A DNA stretch of 61,944 nucleotides. Origin: Bacillus sp. FJAT-29790. Its GTDB lineage: Bacteria > Bacillota > Bacilli > Bacillales > Cytobacillaceae. The stretch lies in contig NZ_JAHNZZ010000001.1 of the NCBI RefSeq assembly GCF_019039215.1, forward strand, positions 296,033 to 357,976, read 5' to 3'. The notes under the pieces were generated by a model. The model was not told the origin of the DNA. It did not search any database and saw only the letters and a list, made by a program, of their open reading frames with translations. This document shows positions 37,947-47,509 of the stretch, piece by piece. A program made the position numbers and the translations under genes. Each line of letters opens with the position of its first letter. Within the stretch, counting starts at the first letter, position 1.

Positions 37947-38206
37947 GTTTTTCCCTCCTGAAAACGTCCATCACTAGCTGTAAACAGCCTAATTAGGCAA
38001 TATTTAAACAAGTATAATCCCAAATCTAATAATAGTAGAAAAGAGCAGAAGATGCAACGGATACATAAAAGAAAGCGTTTTAATCCTGTGAAATATTCCG
38101 GAACATATGATTCAAATGAACTTCCGTCCAAGAAAACAATGAAAATCGTTCATTTTTTTATGAACTTGGAAAACATAAGAATAAATTAAATGGAAGGAGT
38201 TCATGA

Positions 38207-38836
38207 ATGAAGAAGATAATTGCTAACATTATTTGTCTATGGCTTTTTTTTTCTGCAGGAAAGGATGTTTTTGCTGGTACAAAATACATTGTTGTTCGTG
38301 GTGATACACTTTGGAAAATTGCACGAAGCAATCATTCGGACCTCAAACATTTGATTAAAAGCAATCCTCAAATCCAGAATGCGAATTTAATTTATCCTGG
38401 ACAAGGAATCATGATTCCAATAAATGCTGATATTTTTTCGAGTGAAAAATTACTGAACAAAGGAGAAAGGGAACTTTTACAAATAACGAATGCGAAAAGA
38501 GCTGAATCAGGGTTAAGGCCATTTGCATTAGATCCTTTGTTATCACAGGCGGCAAGAAAAAAATCAATCGATATGAAGGAAAAGCAATATGTTTCGCATT
38601 ATTCACCAACGTACGGGAATCCTGCGATGATGTTAAAAGAATTACAGATTCAATTCCGAAATATAAAAGAAAATATTGGTGCAGGACATCGGTCTGCTTA
38701 TGAAATCTTTATAACATGGTTAAATACATCAGTAAATAGGGAAAATATACTTGATGAAAAGGGAACGCGAATCGGAATTGGCTATGCCGAAGGTGGTCTT
38801 CACGGCCATTATTGGACAATCCTTATCGCCGATTAA
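38207..38836 (+). CDS. Secreted LysM + CAP domain protein
   Basis: A 209-residue exported protein. Signal peptide (about 1-23), a LysM peptidoglycan-binding motif (about 26-71; YIVVRGDTLWKIARSN and NLIYPGQGIMIP), then a CAP/SCP domain (about 85-208; LDPLLSQAARKKSIDM, VSHYSP, ENIGAGH, IGIGYAEGG) with the usual His and Glu residues. This architecture resembles YkwD and SafA-associated spore or wall proteins; the CAP activity in bacteria is unknown. ATG after GGAAGGAGTTC. Not in the B. subtilis ylb order. A second CAP gene, ylbC, lies 0.9 kb downstream. Confidence 0.82.
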   Translation: MKKIIANIICLWLFFSAGKDVFAGTKYIVVRGDTLWKIARSNHSDLKHLIKSNPQIQNANLIYPGQGIMIPINADIFSSEKLLNKGERELLQITNAKRAESGLRPFALDPLLSQAARKKSIDMKEKQYVSHYSPTYGNPAMMLKELQIQFRNIKENIGAGHRSAYEIFITWLNTSVNRENILDEKGTRIGIGYAEGGLHGHYWTILIAD

Positions 38837-38957
38837 CTGACATTACTTAAAGGGCTTCCCTCTTCAATCAAAAATCAAAAAACTTAGTCGGCATAACCAT
38901 CACAATTTGGTAGCTGTTGTGAGCATTATTCCGTTTAAGAAAAAAGGAGGAAGTTAA

Positions 38958-39389
38958 ATGGAAAAGATTCGTGATATCATGACTGATAATGTTGATAGTT
39001 GCTCATTATTAGACAATGTGTATGAAGTAGCAGTAAAGATGAAGGAGCTAAATGTAGGAGCGATCCCTATCGTCGACAATGAGAAACTTGTTGGTATGAT
39101 CACAGACCGTGATATTGTATTGCGCTGTGTAGCTGAGAAGCATCCCGGTTCTTCTAAAGTGGAAGTGATTATGAGTAATGACTTAGTGACAGTCACTAAG
39201 GATACAACGACAAGGGAAGCAGCAAGACTAATGGCTGAACATCAAATACGCCGCTTGCCGGTAGTTGAAGGAGATCGATTAGTAGGAATTGTTTCACTTG
39301 GCGACTTTGCGGTCCGTCATTTAACTGATGAACAAGCAGGAGTAGCCCTTTCTGAAATATCAGAGACAAATGGAGAGGTTCAACATTAA
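38958..39389 (+). CDS. ylbB: CBS-domain protein YlbB
   Basis: A 143-residue protein made of two CBS motifs (about 5-60 and 70-125), each with the GxxTDRDI/GIVSLGDF type ending: VGMITDRDIV and VGIVSLGDFAV. Such Bateman modules usually bind adenosine nucleotides. No effector domain is attached, so it is probably a regulatory partner. ATG after AAAGGAGGAAG. Single gene with terminator. Confidence 0.9.
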   Translation: MEKIRDIMTDNVDSCSLLDNVYEVAVKMKELNVGAIPIVDNEKLVGMITDRDIVLRCVAEKHPGSSKVEVIMSNDLVTVTKDTTTREAARLMAEHQIRRLPVVEGDRLVGIVSLGDFAVRHLTDEQAGVALSEISETNGEVQH

Positions 39390-39438
39390 GAAAGATTCTT
39401 TGCTTCCTTTTAATGGCGGGATATCAAAGGTGTGAATG

Positions 39439-39478
39439 GAGAAAATCGGCGTAATAGCCGATTTTCTCTTCTTATTTT
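39439..39478 (+). terminator. Terminator of ylbB
   Basis: GAGAAAATCGGC/GCCGATTTTCTC perfect stem, 6-nt loop, TTCTTATTTT tail. Confidence 0.88.
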
Positions 39479-39501
39479 ATTTAGAGCCAATCTTAATGTT
39501 T

Positions 39502-39603
39502 GGCTGTTTTCGTAAACTTTGTTGCTTTATTAATGTGAATTTTATATATAAATCAACGGGCAAACTTTTAAAGCCAAAAACAACAAACTTTGCGAAAAGA
39601 GCC
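39502..39603 (+). mobile_element. MITE family B, copy B6 (short) with perfect 8-bp target duplication
   Basis: GGCTGTTTTCGTAAACTTTG left end and CAAACTTTGCGAAAAGAGCC right end; the inner part keeps only ATCAACGGGCAAAC. Flanks TAATGTTT (39494-39501) and TAATGTTT (39604-39611) are identical. Confidence 0.9.
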
Positions 39604-39744
39604 TAATGTTTTAAAAAAGCAATTATTAATTATTTATTAGAATTTTCCGCCCTTCTATTAAAAAGAAAGTTATTGATGATATACTATTAAATATGGACTA
39701 ATCATATAATAGTAGAAAAGAATGAATGAGAGGAGGCAAACCCT

Positions 39745-40815
39745 CTGCATACCCTTGTACGAATTTTAATAATTATATCTGCTTTACTAGCAGTTGGATT
39801 TTTCATTAATGTGAATTCACATAATAATGGAGAAATGCTAGTAAACGAAGATAATTACAAGCCAAAAGTAGATCCTACTCTGGATGAGACGCTTCCCCCT
39901 TTAGATTCCTCAAAGATAGAGATGCCTAAGGAAGGTTTGACGAGTTTAATCGGGAAAACGAGCAACGAACTAATCAAAAACCTTGGTGAACCAGCAAGGA
40001 AGGATCCTTCCTTATATGGCTATGATTGGTGGATCTATCCTATAAATGATCATTATTATGTTCAGGCTGGTGTTGGTGATGGCAAGGTTGTGACTGTTTA
40101 TGTAACTGGTTCGGATGTTCAAGTACCGCCATTTAAGATTGGACAGCCGATAGCGGAAATTTATACCTCGAATTTAATAGAAACAAATATCAATCTAGAA
40201 TATCAAAATAGTTCCTATCGATTTGAACTTTCAGAAGATGATATGAACACCCGCCCACTTTTTATGGTAGGTGACGCATTTATGCAGCTATATGTTGATA
40301 AGTTTACCGGGACTTTGTCTAGTATTAGACTGATCGACGCGGCGACATTAATCAAGCAGCGACCATATGAAATGGTCTACCGAGGGGAACTGCTTGAAGA
40401 AAATCCGTCTGCAGAAGTAAACGAGGAGGAAGTCGAAAGGGGCAAGGAAAGACAAATTTTTGATATCACAAATATTTTCCGTGTTCGCTACGAAATGAAA
40501 CCTCTCGAATGGGATCCCGAAACAGCAAAAGTTGCTTACGCCCACAGCAGAGACATGGTAGAAAGCAACATATTCTCCCATACATCGAAGAAATATGGTG
40601 AATTATCGGACCGATTAGAGGCAGGCAACGTAATCTATCAAATAGCAGGTGAAAATATCGCAGCGAATTATATGGATGCTCCGGCAGCAGTTGAAGGCTG
40701 GCTGAACAGTAAAGGCCACCGGGAAAGTCTCTTAAATGATCAGTTTACCCACTTAGGTGTTGGCGTATATAAAAAGCATTATACGCAAAACTTTATTGAA
40801 AAATGGCAGGAATAA
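39745..40815 (+). CDS. ylbC: CAP-domain membrane-anchored protein YlbC (likely CTG start)
   Basis: Beginning at CTG 39745 it has 356 residues, with an N-terminal signal-anchor helix (LVRILIIISALLAVGFF). Next come a CAP-associated N-terminal domain (about 60-200; SLIGKTSNELIKNLGEP) and a C-terminal CAP/SCP domain (about 235-350; NIFRVRYEMKPLEW, AHSRDMVESNIFSH, AGENIAANY, GWLNSKGHRESLL, LGVGVY). There is no ATG, GTG or TTG upstream of GTG 39811 before the in-frame stop at 39727. Starting at GTG would destroy the anchor. AGAGGAGG sits 8 nt before the CTG. Confidence 0.82.
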   Translation: MHTLVRILIIISALLAVGFFINVNSHNNGEMLVNEDNYKPKVDPTLDETLPPLDSSKIEMPKEGLTSLIGKTSNELIKNLGEPARKDPSLYGYDWWIYPINDHYYVQAGVGDGKVVTVYVTGSDVQVPPFKIGQPIAEIYTSNLIETNINLEYQNSSYRFELSEDDMNTRPLFMVGDAFMQLYVDKFTGTLSSIRLIDAATLIKQRPYEMVYRGELLEENPSAEVNEEEVERGKERQIFDITNIFRVRYEMKPLEWDPETAKVAYAHSRDMVESNIFSHTSKKYGELSDRLEAGNVIYQIAGENIAANYMDAPAAVEGWLNSKGHRESLLNDQFTHLGVGVYKKHYTQNFIEKWQE

Positions 40816-40842
40816 GCAATCATACTTAATTATAAAAAAGAG

Positions 40843-40868
40843 CTTGAACAATTGTTCAAGTTTTTTTA
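40843..40868. terminator. Terminator after ylbC
   Basis: CTTGAACAATTGTTCAAG is a perfect 18-nt palindrome followed by TTTTTTTAT; it also borders the convergent gene. Confidence 0.82.
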
Positions 40869-41225
40869 TTTAGCTCTTTTTTCAATCCTGTTGACATGGA
40901 AAGAATCCTCTTTCCAATTACCATAGGCGTTAATAAATTCCCCTATGGTTAAGTTAGGGATTTGAAAACCCTTTTCAATTGGGATTACTCTCTTTACTTG
41001 CCACTTTTTTAGCTCTGTTTGAATTGCCAGTTCAAGAACATACACGTAACGATAATAGGAAAACCGCTGTCTTTGTCCCTTTAAGTCGACAATAGTACCC
41101 GATATGACAGCTTCTTCTGTAACTTTTTTTAATTGCAGCCATTTTTCATTACTTTCGCGCATTTCTTTTTTGGTAAGCCAGTAAAAATAAAGACAAATAA
41201 TAGGGATCAAAATAGCTGTTACCAT
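40866..41225 (-). CDS. Membrane-anchored protein of unknown function
   Basis: A 119-residue protein with one N-terminal helix (about 3-17, ILIPIICLYFYWL) and a soluble beta-rich remainder containing the DLKGQRQRFSYYRYVYVLELAIQ segment. I recognise no family. It has AAAGGTGAATCG before the ATG, normal composition, and a convergent terminator. It lies between ylbC and ylbD, where B. subtilis has no gene on this strand. It may be a short DUF3592-like wall-facing domain, but that is a guess. Confidence 0.55.
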   Translation of the reverse strand: MVTAILIPIICLYFYWLTKKEMRESNEKWLQLKKVTEEAVISGTIVDLKGQRQRFSYYRYVYVLELAIQTELKKWQVKRVIPIEKGFQIPNLTIGEFINAYGNWKEDSFHVNRIEKRAK

Positions 41226-41394
41226 ATCGATTCACCTTTCATAAACATCATGCATTCATATATTATCATTAATGGAATCATTTTTATATTTTAGATAACA
41301 TCATTAGCCTATGTTAAAAAATATGCAAAAAGGGTTCTCGCAGGACTATCGCCCCGTTGACCTTGCTTATTTAACAAGCTTAAAAATCAAATTG

Positions 41395-41494
41395 CCTTGG
41401 CGTATTTGCGCCCGGATTTTTACCTTAGCTAGCTCGATAAATTCCTTTAAAAAATCTGAGGCATCCGCCGGGGGAAGTTTAAGTTTTATTTCAC
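41395..41494 (-). repeat. Family A repeat, copy A4 (minus strand, 5' domain lost)
   Basis: On the minus strand it reads the 3' domain: GGCGGATGCCTCAGATTTTT, GAATTTATCGAGCTAGCTAAG, then CGCCAAGGC and AATTTGATT broken here into blocks. Only a trace of the 5' domain (AAACTTAAACTTC) remains. It is the only minus-strand copy. Confidence 0.82.
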
Positions 41495-41556
41495 CTTTTT
41501 TTCAATTATTCATAAAGTAATATAGGCATATGTAAACAGAACTGAGGTGAATGGGA

Positions 41557-41964
41557 ATGACTAAGAAAAAGCTCCATCCTTCTGTTGGAAAGTTTAAAGA
41601 ATTCGTTAAAGCCAACCCAAAGCTAGTCCAGGAAGTTAGAGAGGGAAAACATACATGGCAAGAGTTATTCGAAGATTGGTACTTACTCGGTGAGGATGAT
41701 TCAAGGTGGGATTCCTTCAGGACGGAAACGAAGGATAAGGTTGAACCAGCCCCACAAGAAAAAAACACGGATTGGATGACAAATATTATGGGGTCATTAA
41801 AAAAAATGGATTCCAATCAAATGCAAGGGCATATGAATAATATTAGCAAGGCATTATCTGCGGTTCAAGGAGTTCTTGCTCAATTCTCAGGTGGCAGCCA
41901 AGTAAGTCCGCCAAAAAGCGGAATCCAGAAACCAGTCAATCCTTTTGTGTTCAAAAAAGATTAA
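41557..41964 (+). CDS. ylbD: YlbD family protein (spore coat-associated)
   Basis: A 135-residue protein with the conserved N-terminal region KLHPSVGKFKEFVKANPKLV and TWQELFEDWYLLGEDD. The YlbD family is annotated as a putative spore coat protein; no catalytic motif. ATG 41557 is preferred to 41551 because GAGGTGA is then spaced correctly. ylbE follows 16 nt downstream. Confidence 0.85.
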   Translation: MTKKKLHPSVGKFKEFVKANPKLVQEVREGKHTWQELFEDWYLLGEDDSRWDSFRTETKDKVEPAPQEKNTDWMTNIMGSLKKMDSNQMQGHMNNISKALSAVQGVLAQFSGGSQVSPPKSGIQKPVNPFVFKKD

Positions 41965-41980
41965 TAAAGGGGAAATCAGG

Positions 41981-42220
41981 ATGAGAAAGGATATTGTTGA
42001 CTATCTCGGACAGAATCCAGAATTGCAAAGGTTTATCCGCGAGCAGCCGCAGTGGTTTCGAAAATTGACGCGCAATCCAAATGAATTAAAATCGCTTGAA
42101 GTCGCAGCATTACATTATTACAAAAAAACAATTCCACATAAAGTTGAAAAGTTTACAAATGGAGTGCAGGTAGCTTCGATGATGATGAGCATGTTTCAAT
42201 CGATGAATTCACAATCTTAA
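41981..42220 (+). CDS. ylbE: YlbE-like protein
   Basis: A 79-residue basic helical protein (MRKDIVDYLGQNPELQRFIREQ...) identical in length to B. subtilis YlbE. ATG 41981 follows AAGGGGAAATCAGG. Co-transcribed with ylbD. Function unknown. Confidence 0.85.
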   Translation: MRKDIVDYLGQNPELQRFIREQPQWFRKLTRNPNELKSLEVAALHYYKKTIPHKVEKFTNGVQVASMMMSMFQSMNSQS

Positions 42221-42226
42221 TCTAAT

Positions 42227-42260
42227 GCTTTCTCCTTAGACGAGAGAGCTTTTGTTTTTT
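42227..42260 (+). terminator. Probable terminator of ylbDE
   Basis: GCTTTCTC/GAGAGAGC stem with one U-G pair, then TTTTGTTTTTT. Confidence 0.65.
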
Positions 42261-42429
42261 AGAAGCATTTACAATCCAAAGAGTAAAAAGAGAAGGTGTA
42301 GCAAACAATAATTACATAAGAAATGATCTGTAGTGAATGTAAAATATTTTGGGAGTTGAGTCGGCTTATTTCTGGCCGATTCCATGCCCCTTGCGCTTTA
42401 CCTATAAGAAAATAAAGGAGTGAGAGCAA

Positions 42430-42858
42430 ATGCGAAGGGCAATATACCTGTTTCTCGGATGTTTGCTTCTAGCAGTGTCTGGCTGCCATAAGGAAATACC
42501 AGAACCTGAAGTGAAAATAATCGTACAACCTGTAAGCGACACGGATGTACCTTTAGTAGTTCCTGTATCGATAATTGAAAATACGAGCAAAGATCCTTTT
42601 TATGTCAGGCACCAAGTAAAAGGCAGAGAAGTACTGATTGAGTGTATCATCCAAGGGGTTACCTTTCGAGAATCAAATACAGGTAACAGAGGGAAAATGA
42701 TCTTATATGTTGATGGAAAAAAGCGGGAAGAAATCGATTCTGCCGCCTTCATTGTAAGAGGCTTATCACCTGGTACTCATCGTCTTAAATTAGAGGTTGT
42801 TAAGGCAAATAATACCGCATACAAACTGAAAAAGGAATTTTATGTAACAATCCCATAG
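42430..42858 (+). CDS. Small lipoprotein, unknown function
   Basis: A 142-residue exported lipoprotein with lipobox AVSGC (Cys about 19). The mature part looks like a single beta-sandwich of about 100 residues (KMILYVDGKKREEIDSAAFIV and GLSPGTHRLKLEVV are typical Ig-like strands). ATG after AAAGGAGTGAGAGC. It stands between ylbE and ylbF, where B. subtilis has no lipoprotein gene. Possible sporulation or envelope role is speculation. Confidence 0.7.
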   Translation: MRRAIYLFLGCLLLAVSGCHKEIPEPEVKIIVQPVSDTDVPLVVPVSIIENTSKDPFYVRHQVKGREVLIECIIQGVTFRESNTGNRGKMILYVDGKKREEIDSAAFIVRGLSPGTHRLKLEVVKANNTAYKLKKEFYVTIP

Positions 42859-42912
42859 CCTTTTGATTTCCGCTGTTTCATGGTAAAATATGAAACGGAG
42901 GTGAGCCTTATT

Positions 42913-43356
42913 TTGCTTGCTACAATCGAAGGCATAGAAATTTTGGATCAGGCTGATCAATTAGCAGCAATGATTATTGATTCTGAGGAGGCGGAACATT
43001 ACCGCCAGTGTTTATATAGATTGAAAAAAAACAAAGAAACGCAGCAAAAGATAAGCGACTTTGTGAAAATGAAGGAACGCTATGAAGAGGTTCAGCGTTT
43101 CGGAAAGTATCATCCTGATTATAAATCAGTGATGATGGTAACAAGAGAGTTAAAAAGAGAAGTCGATCTCGATGTTCATGTTGCTGAGTTTAAGAAGGCA
43201 GAAAATGATTTGCAAGGCATATTGGATGAAGTGAGTGTTTTGCTTGGCCGCTCTGTCTCTGAGCAAATTAAAGTTCCTACTGGCAATCCATATTTCGATA
43301 GTTTATCGAGCTGTGGAGGGGGATGCGGAACTGGAGGAAGCTGCGGTTGTTCTTAA
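42913..43356 (+). CDS. ylbF: RicF (YlbF), subunit of the RicAFT complex
   Basis: A 147-residue helical protein with a Cys-rich tail (CGGGCGTGGSCGCS). Together with RicA (YmcA) and RicT (YaaT), B. subtilis RicF forms a complex with [4Fe-4S] clusters that promotes RNase Y processing of polycistronic mRNAs and affects competence, biofilm formation and sporulation. RFGKYHPDY and PTGNPYFDSLSSC are strongly conserved. TTG 42913 is chosen as it lies 8 nt after GGAGGTGA; the upstream ATG would have no ribosome site. Confidence 0.92.
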   Translation: MLATIEGIEILDQADQLAAMIIDSEEAEHYRQCLYRLKKNKETQQKISDFVKMKERYEEVQRFGKYHPDYKSVMMVTRELKREVDLDVHVAEFKKAENDLQGILDEVSVLLGRSVSEQIKVPTGNPYFDSLSSCGGGCGTGGSCGCS

Positions 43357-43371
43357 GTCTTTACTTATAGG

Positions 43372-43402
43372 ACGGCATGGATTATTCCGTGCCGTTTTTT
43401 AA
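43372..43402 (+). terminator. Terminator of ylbF
   Basis: ACGGCATGG/CCGTGCCGT stem, ATTATT loop, TTTTTT tail. Confidence 0.82.
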
Positions 43403-43495
43403 ACTTTCTGATAACTACGCATTTAGCCCATTGAAAAACATGGGTTTTTTATGCTAGACTATTTAAAACAATTGTTCATTGAAGGGGAAGAAATT

Positions 43496-43771
43496 ATGCT
43501 GGGTCAACGGCAAGGTATAGTTGTCTGGCTTTATTCTTTAAAGCAGGCAAAAATGTTAAGAAGATTTGGAAATGTTCATTATGTTTCGAAACGGCTAAAG
43601 TACGTCGTTCTATATTGTGATCTTGTTGAAACAGAAGAACTAATTGAAAAAATCAACTCTTATTCATTTGTAAAAAAAGTCGAGCCATCTTACAAACCAT
43701 TTCTTAAGACGGAATTCGAAAATTCTAAGCCTGACAAGGCAAAAGAATATGACTATAAAATGGGAATATGA
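43496..43771 (+). CDS. ylbG: UPF0298 family protein YlbG
   Basis: A 91-residue protein ([21 protein letters not shown]...) of the UPF0298/YlbG family, an alpha/beta fold of unknown function. ATG 43496 has AAGGGGAAG upstream; the in-frame ATG at 43451 has none and would add residues absent from relatives. Ends in a weak hairpin whose T-tract became the target of MITE B7. Confidence 0.88.
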   Translation: MLGQRQGIVVWLYSLKQAKMLRRFGNVHYVSKRLKYVVLYCDLVETEELIEKINSYSFVKKVEPSYKPFLKTEFENSKPDKAKEYDYKMGI

Positions 43772-43806
43772 AAGGCAGGAGGCCACCCTCTCGCCTTTTT
43801 TTTTGT
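43771..43806 (+). terminator. Probable terminator of ylbG
   Basis: AAAGGC/GCCTTT closing an imperfect GGAGG/CCCTC stem, followed by nine T. The left target copy of MITE B7 overlaps this T-tract. Confidence 0.6.
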
Positions 43807-43807
43807 A

Positions 43808-43949
43808 GGCTGTTTTCGTGAACTTTGTTGCTTTTTTAGCGTGGTATTATATAAAATCCGAGTTGATTGGAGCGGAGGGCAAGTGCCCGCAGCGGAAATC
43901 AACGAGCAATCTTAGAAGGATAAAAATAACAATATATGCGAAATGAGCC
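43808..43949 (+). mobile_element. MITE family B, copy B7 (short) with perfect 8-bp target duplication
   Basis: GGCTGTTTTCG left and ATGCGAAATGAGCC right ends; TTTTTGTA repeated on both sides (43800-43807, 43950-43957). The core is deleted but the basal stem remains as GGGCAAGTGCCC between GGAGCGGA and GCAGCGGAAATCAAC. Confidence 0.9.
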
Positions 43950-44040
43950 TTTTTGTAAAATTCATTTAAATTATATGTGACTGATGTCGAATGATTTGAT
44001 ATGGTAATAGAATAGGAATAATAGATTAAGGGGAATGTCA

Positions 44041-45453
44041 ATGTGGAGAGCATTTATTCTAGTATTTATGATCCTGACAACGTCAATTGGCGGGATGCTA
44101 TTCTGGCAGTGGAAAGCATATTCCAAGCAATACATCCCGATTAATGAGAATGATGAAAAAATAGTACAGGAAATTACGGTGCAAACGAGTAAAGAAGAAT
44201 TACAAATTACCCAAAAACTAACAGGTTTAACAACTGGCAAGGAATATCGCATGACAATACCTGAAAGCCTTCTTCGTTGGTCATGTATTAAAGCGAAAGG
44301 GGAAGGATGCGAAACGAAGGATGAACATGCATTTTTATCAGAAAATAATGAAATCATGTTTGAATATAATATCTCGGTTTCAAACGAAAAAAAATCCTTT
44401 TTGCTAAATGATTGGACAACCGTGCTTCCAGAAGTGGAAATCAAAAGTACATCCATTGAAATTATTGATTCTGTTAGAAGAAAAGGGACATGGGTAACTG
44501 GCATGCCTTTAAAGGGACACAAGGAAATGGATTTAATCGATTATTATTATTTTACGGGTATTGGAGATACCCCATCGATATATTGGCAGTTAAGCCCGCT
44601 AGAAATAAAGCAAAGTCATAATGGTATCGTTTATTATACGAATCAGCTTGGATCAAGCGCCGATTATTCATTTAATGAAATTAAGGAATTAACCAACTTT
44701 CCCTCTGTTTCAGTTGTTTTATCTGATGAAAATGCCGAAATAACAGGAAAAAGGATTATCCTTACGCATGGCATAGATGAAGAAATGCTTAAAAGAAAAT
44801 TGATCAATTATTTTTATGAAGAAAAATTTAAGGGTATTCCAAGTAATGAACAATGGATTTTGGATGTGTTTACTTCCGCTACAGCGAATCTGCCAGCGAA
44901 AACAGAAAAAGGGAAAGCAATATTGCTTGAAATGAACAAGAAGCTGTCAGAAGAAGAATTAACGCTCTTTTTCAAGCAATTAAATTCTGGTCCACAGAAA
45001 TTAACAACACAAACATTGGACAACTTCATGGGTAAACTAAAAGGTTATAATACCCGCTTTTTTACCTTAAATAAAGATAAATCTGCGCCATTTGTTCCGC
45101 TTTATTTTTCCGATCCAAGAAAAGTTACGATAATGGGAAAAGAGAAGAAGGATATCAAAGTGATGATCGAAGAAGGGAATATGCTTTATCCTTTTATAGA
45201 TACGATGCGTGAGCTAGGATTTGAGGTCAAGTCCCTTGCTGATCAGGAAATGATCCTGCTAACGAAAGGAAGCAACAGCTACCGATTTTATTTAAATCGC
45301 AATATTTTTATTTATAATGAAGAGGATTATGGATTATTGGAAAGTCCTCTAACCAACTTGAACGGAAAAATATATATGAATAAACAATGGATACAAACCA
45401 TTTTTAATATTTCCATTAATGAAGGAACACAGGAAATCAGACTGTCATTGTAG
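44041..45453 (+). CDS. Membrane-anchored extracytoplasmic protein, unknown function
   Basis: A 470-residue protein with an N-terminal anchor helix (about 4-21), a large beta-rich ectodomain, and a C-terminal segment (about 375-470) resembling a copper-amine-oxidase-N stalk repeat. The hints are YPFIDTMRELGFEVKSLADQ, then FYLNRNIFIYNEED, LTNLNGKIYMNKQWIQ and ISINEGTQEIRLSL. The central region has no motif I recognise. ATG 44041 is favoured over 44035 because AAGGGG is then 8 nt away. Not present at this site in B. subtilis. Confidence 0.65.
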   Translation: MWRAFILVFMILTTSIGGMLFWQWKAYSKQYIPINENDEKIVQEITVQTSKEELQITQKLTGLTTGKEYRMTIPESLLRWSCIKAKGEGCETKDEHAFLSENNEIMFEYNISVSNEKKSFLLNDWTTVLPEVEIKSTSIEIIDSVRRKGTWVTGMPLKGHKEMDLIDYYYFTGIGDTPSIYWQLSPLEIKQSHNGIVYYTNQLGSSADYSFNEIKELTNFPSVSVVLSDENAEITGKRIILTHGIDEEMLKRKLINYFYEEKFKGIPSNEQWILDVFTSATANLPAKTEKGKAILLEMNKKLSEEELTLFFKQLNSGPQKLTTQTLDNFMGKLKGYNTRFFTLNKDKSAPFVPLYFSDPRKVTIMGKEKKDIKVMIEEGNMLYPFIDTMRELGFEVKSLADQEMILLTKGSNSYRFYLNRNIFIYNEEDYGLLESPLTNLNGKIYMNKQWIQTIFNISINEGTQEIRLSL

Positions 45454-45476
45454 ACATTTCCTGTCTAAAAAAATAA

Positions 45477-45706
45477 GACTGTTTTCGTAAACGTTGTTAC
45501 TTTATTAGTGTGATTTTATATCTATCAATCCGAGTTGATTGGAGCGGAGGGCACTTGACTCCAGCGGGAAATAGAGGGAAACGGGAGACCCCACAGGCGG
45601 TAACGCCGAGGAGGCTCCCGTCCCTCCCGCGGAAAGCAAGTGCCCGCAGCGGAAATCAACGGGCAAACTTTTAATGCCAAAAACAACAAACTATTCGAAA
45701 AGAGCC
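45477..45706 (+). mobile_element. MITE family B, copy B8 (full core) with perfect 8-bp target duplication
   Basis: GACTGTTTTCGTAAACG left and CTATTCGAAAAGAGCC right ends; AAAAATAA on both sides (45469-45476, 45707-45714). It shows the complete nested hairpin: GTTGATT/AATCAAC, GGGCACTTG/CAAGTGCCC, and the central GGGAGACC/GGCTCCC dyad with GGCGGTAACGCC tip. No 62-nt insert. It is the reference medium form. Confidence 0.93.
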
Positions 45707-45717
45707 AAAAATAAAAA

Positions 45718-45829
45718 ACCCTGCAGAAATCTGCAGGGTCCTTCTATATCCTTTATGAGGATAGAAGGCAAAGGGAGAGGAGAAACCGGAGGAAGAACTT
45801 ATGGGGAAACGTAAGTCTTCTCCGCGGTT
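45718..45829 (+). ncRNA. Tandem hairpins upstream of rsmD, candidate ylbH leader
   Basis: Three hairpins follow one another: ACCCTGCAG/CTGCAGGGT (45718-45739), CCTTCTAT/ATAGAAGG (45740-45768), and a long stem AACCGGAGGAAGAACTTA with TAAGTCTTCTCCGCGGTT (45784-45829). A structured RNA called the ylbH leader has been reported upstream of ylbH (rsmD) in Bacillus, and the position fits. The first hairpin may instead end the upstream transcript. Assignment rests on position and structure only. Confidence 0.45.
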
Positions 45830-46037
45830 GGCAACAACATCCTCGAATAGATGCTGTTAATAACATTATTTCCACAAATGGGACGGATATACACAGGATT
45901 GGATATTTTTCTCTTGTTCACGTAAAATCGGATTAAATCGGTTGCGTGTTTAAGTAAAACAGGTTGGCGGCATATAACAATTATGATAGGATAGGAAGGA
46001 AAAATGATTAAATGTAAATGATTAGTGGTGATAAAAT

Positions 46038-47127
<1,090 letters not shown>

Positions 47128-47191
47128 GGATCAGCTTTTTACTGGGAGATTTGTACATCGAACTCTCTCTATTGGTAGGTTCATTTAATTT

Positions 47192-47482
47192 GGCTGTTTT
47201 CGTAAACTTTGTTGCTTTATTAATGTGAATTTTATATGTAATTCTGAGTTGATTGGAGCGGAGGGCACTTGACTCCTCGAAAATGCTATCGCTTTTCCTT
47301 CGTGCGTGGGCAGATTCAAGGATGTAAATTCAGTATCCAGCGGGAGATAGAGGGAACGGGAGACCCCACAGGCGGTAACGCCGAGGAGGCTTCCGTCCCT
47401 CCCCGCGGAAAGCAAGTGCCCGCAGCGGAAATCAACGGGCAAACTTTTAAAGCCAAAAACAACGAACTATGCGAAAAGAGCC
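47192..47482 (+). mobile_element. MITE family B, copy B9 (long form)
   Basis: GGCTGTTTTCGTAAACTTTG left, CTATGCGAAAAGAGCC right. The 62-nt insert lies at 47277-47338, between GACTCC and AGCGGG. Flanking 8-mers TTTAATTT/TTTAATAA match at 6 of 8. Confidence 0.88.
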
Positions 47483-47509
47483 TTTAATAAAGAAATATTT
47501 AGTTTCTCC

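Noticed and set aside
38053..38190. Possible 45-codon ORF upstream of the LysM-CAP gene
   Set aside because: Weak ribosome site, no recognisable conservation, and it lies in a divergent promoter region.
47185..47442. 85-codon minus-strand frame (and the similar ones at 52672-52893 and 56697-57005)
   Set aside because: These read through MITE copies B9, B11 and B12. Their similarity to one another reflects the repeat, not a protein family.
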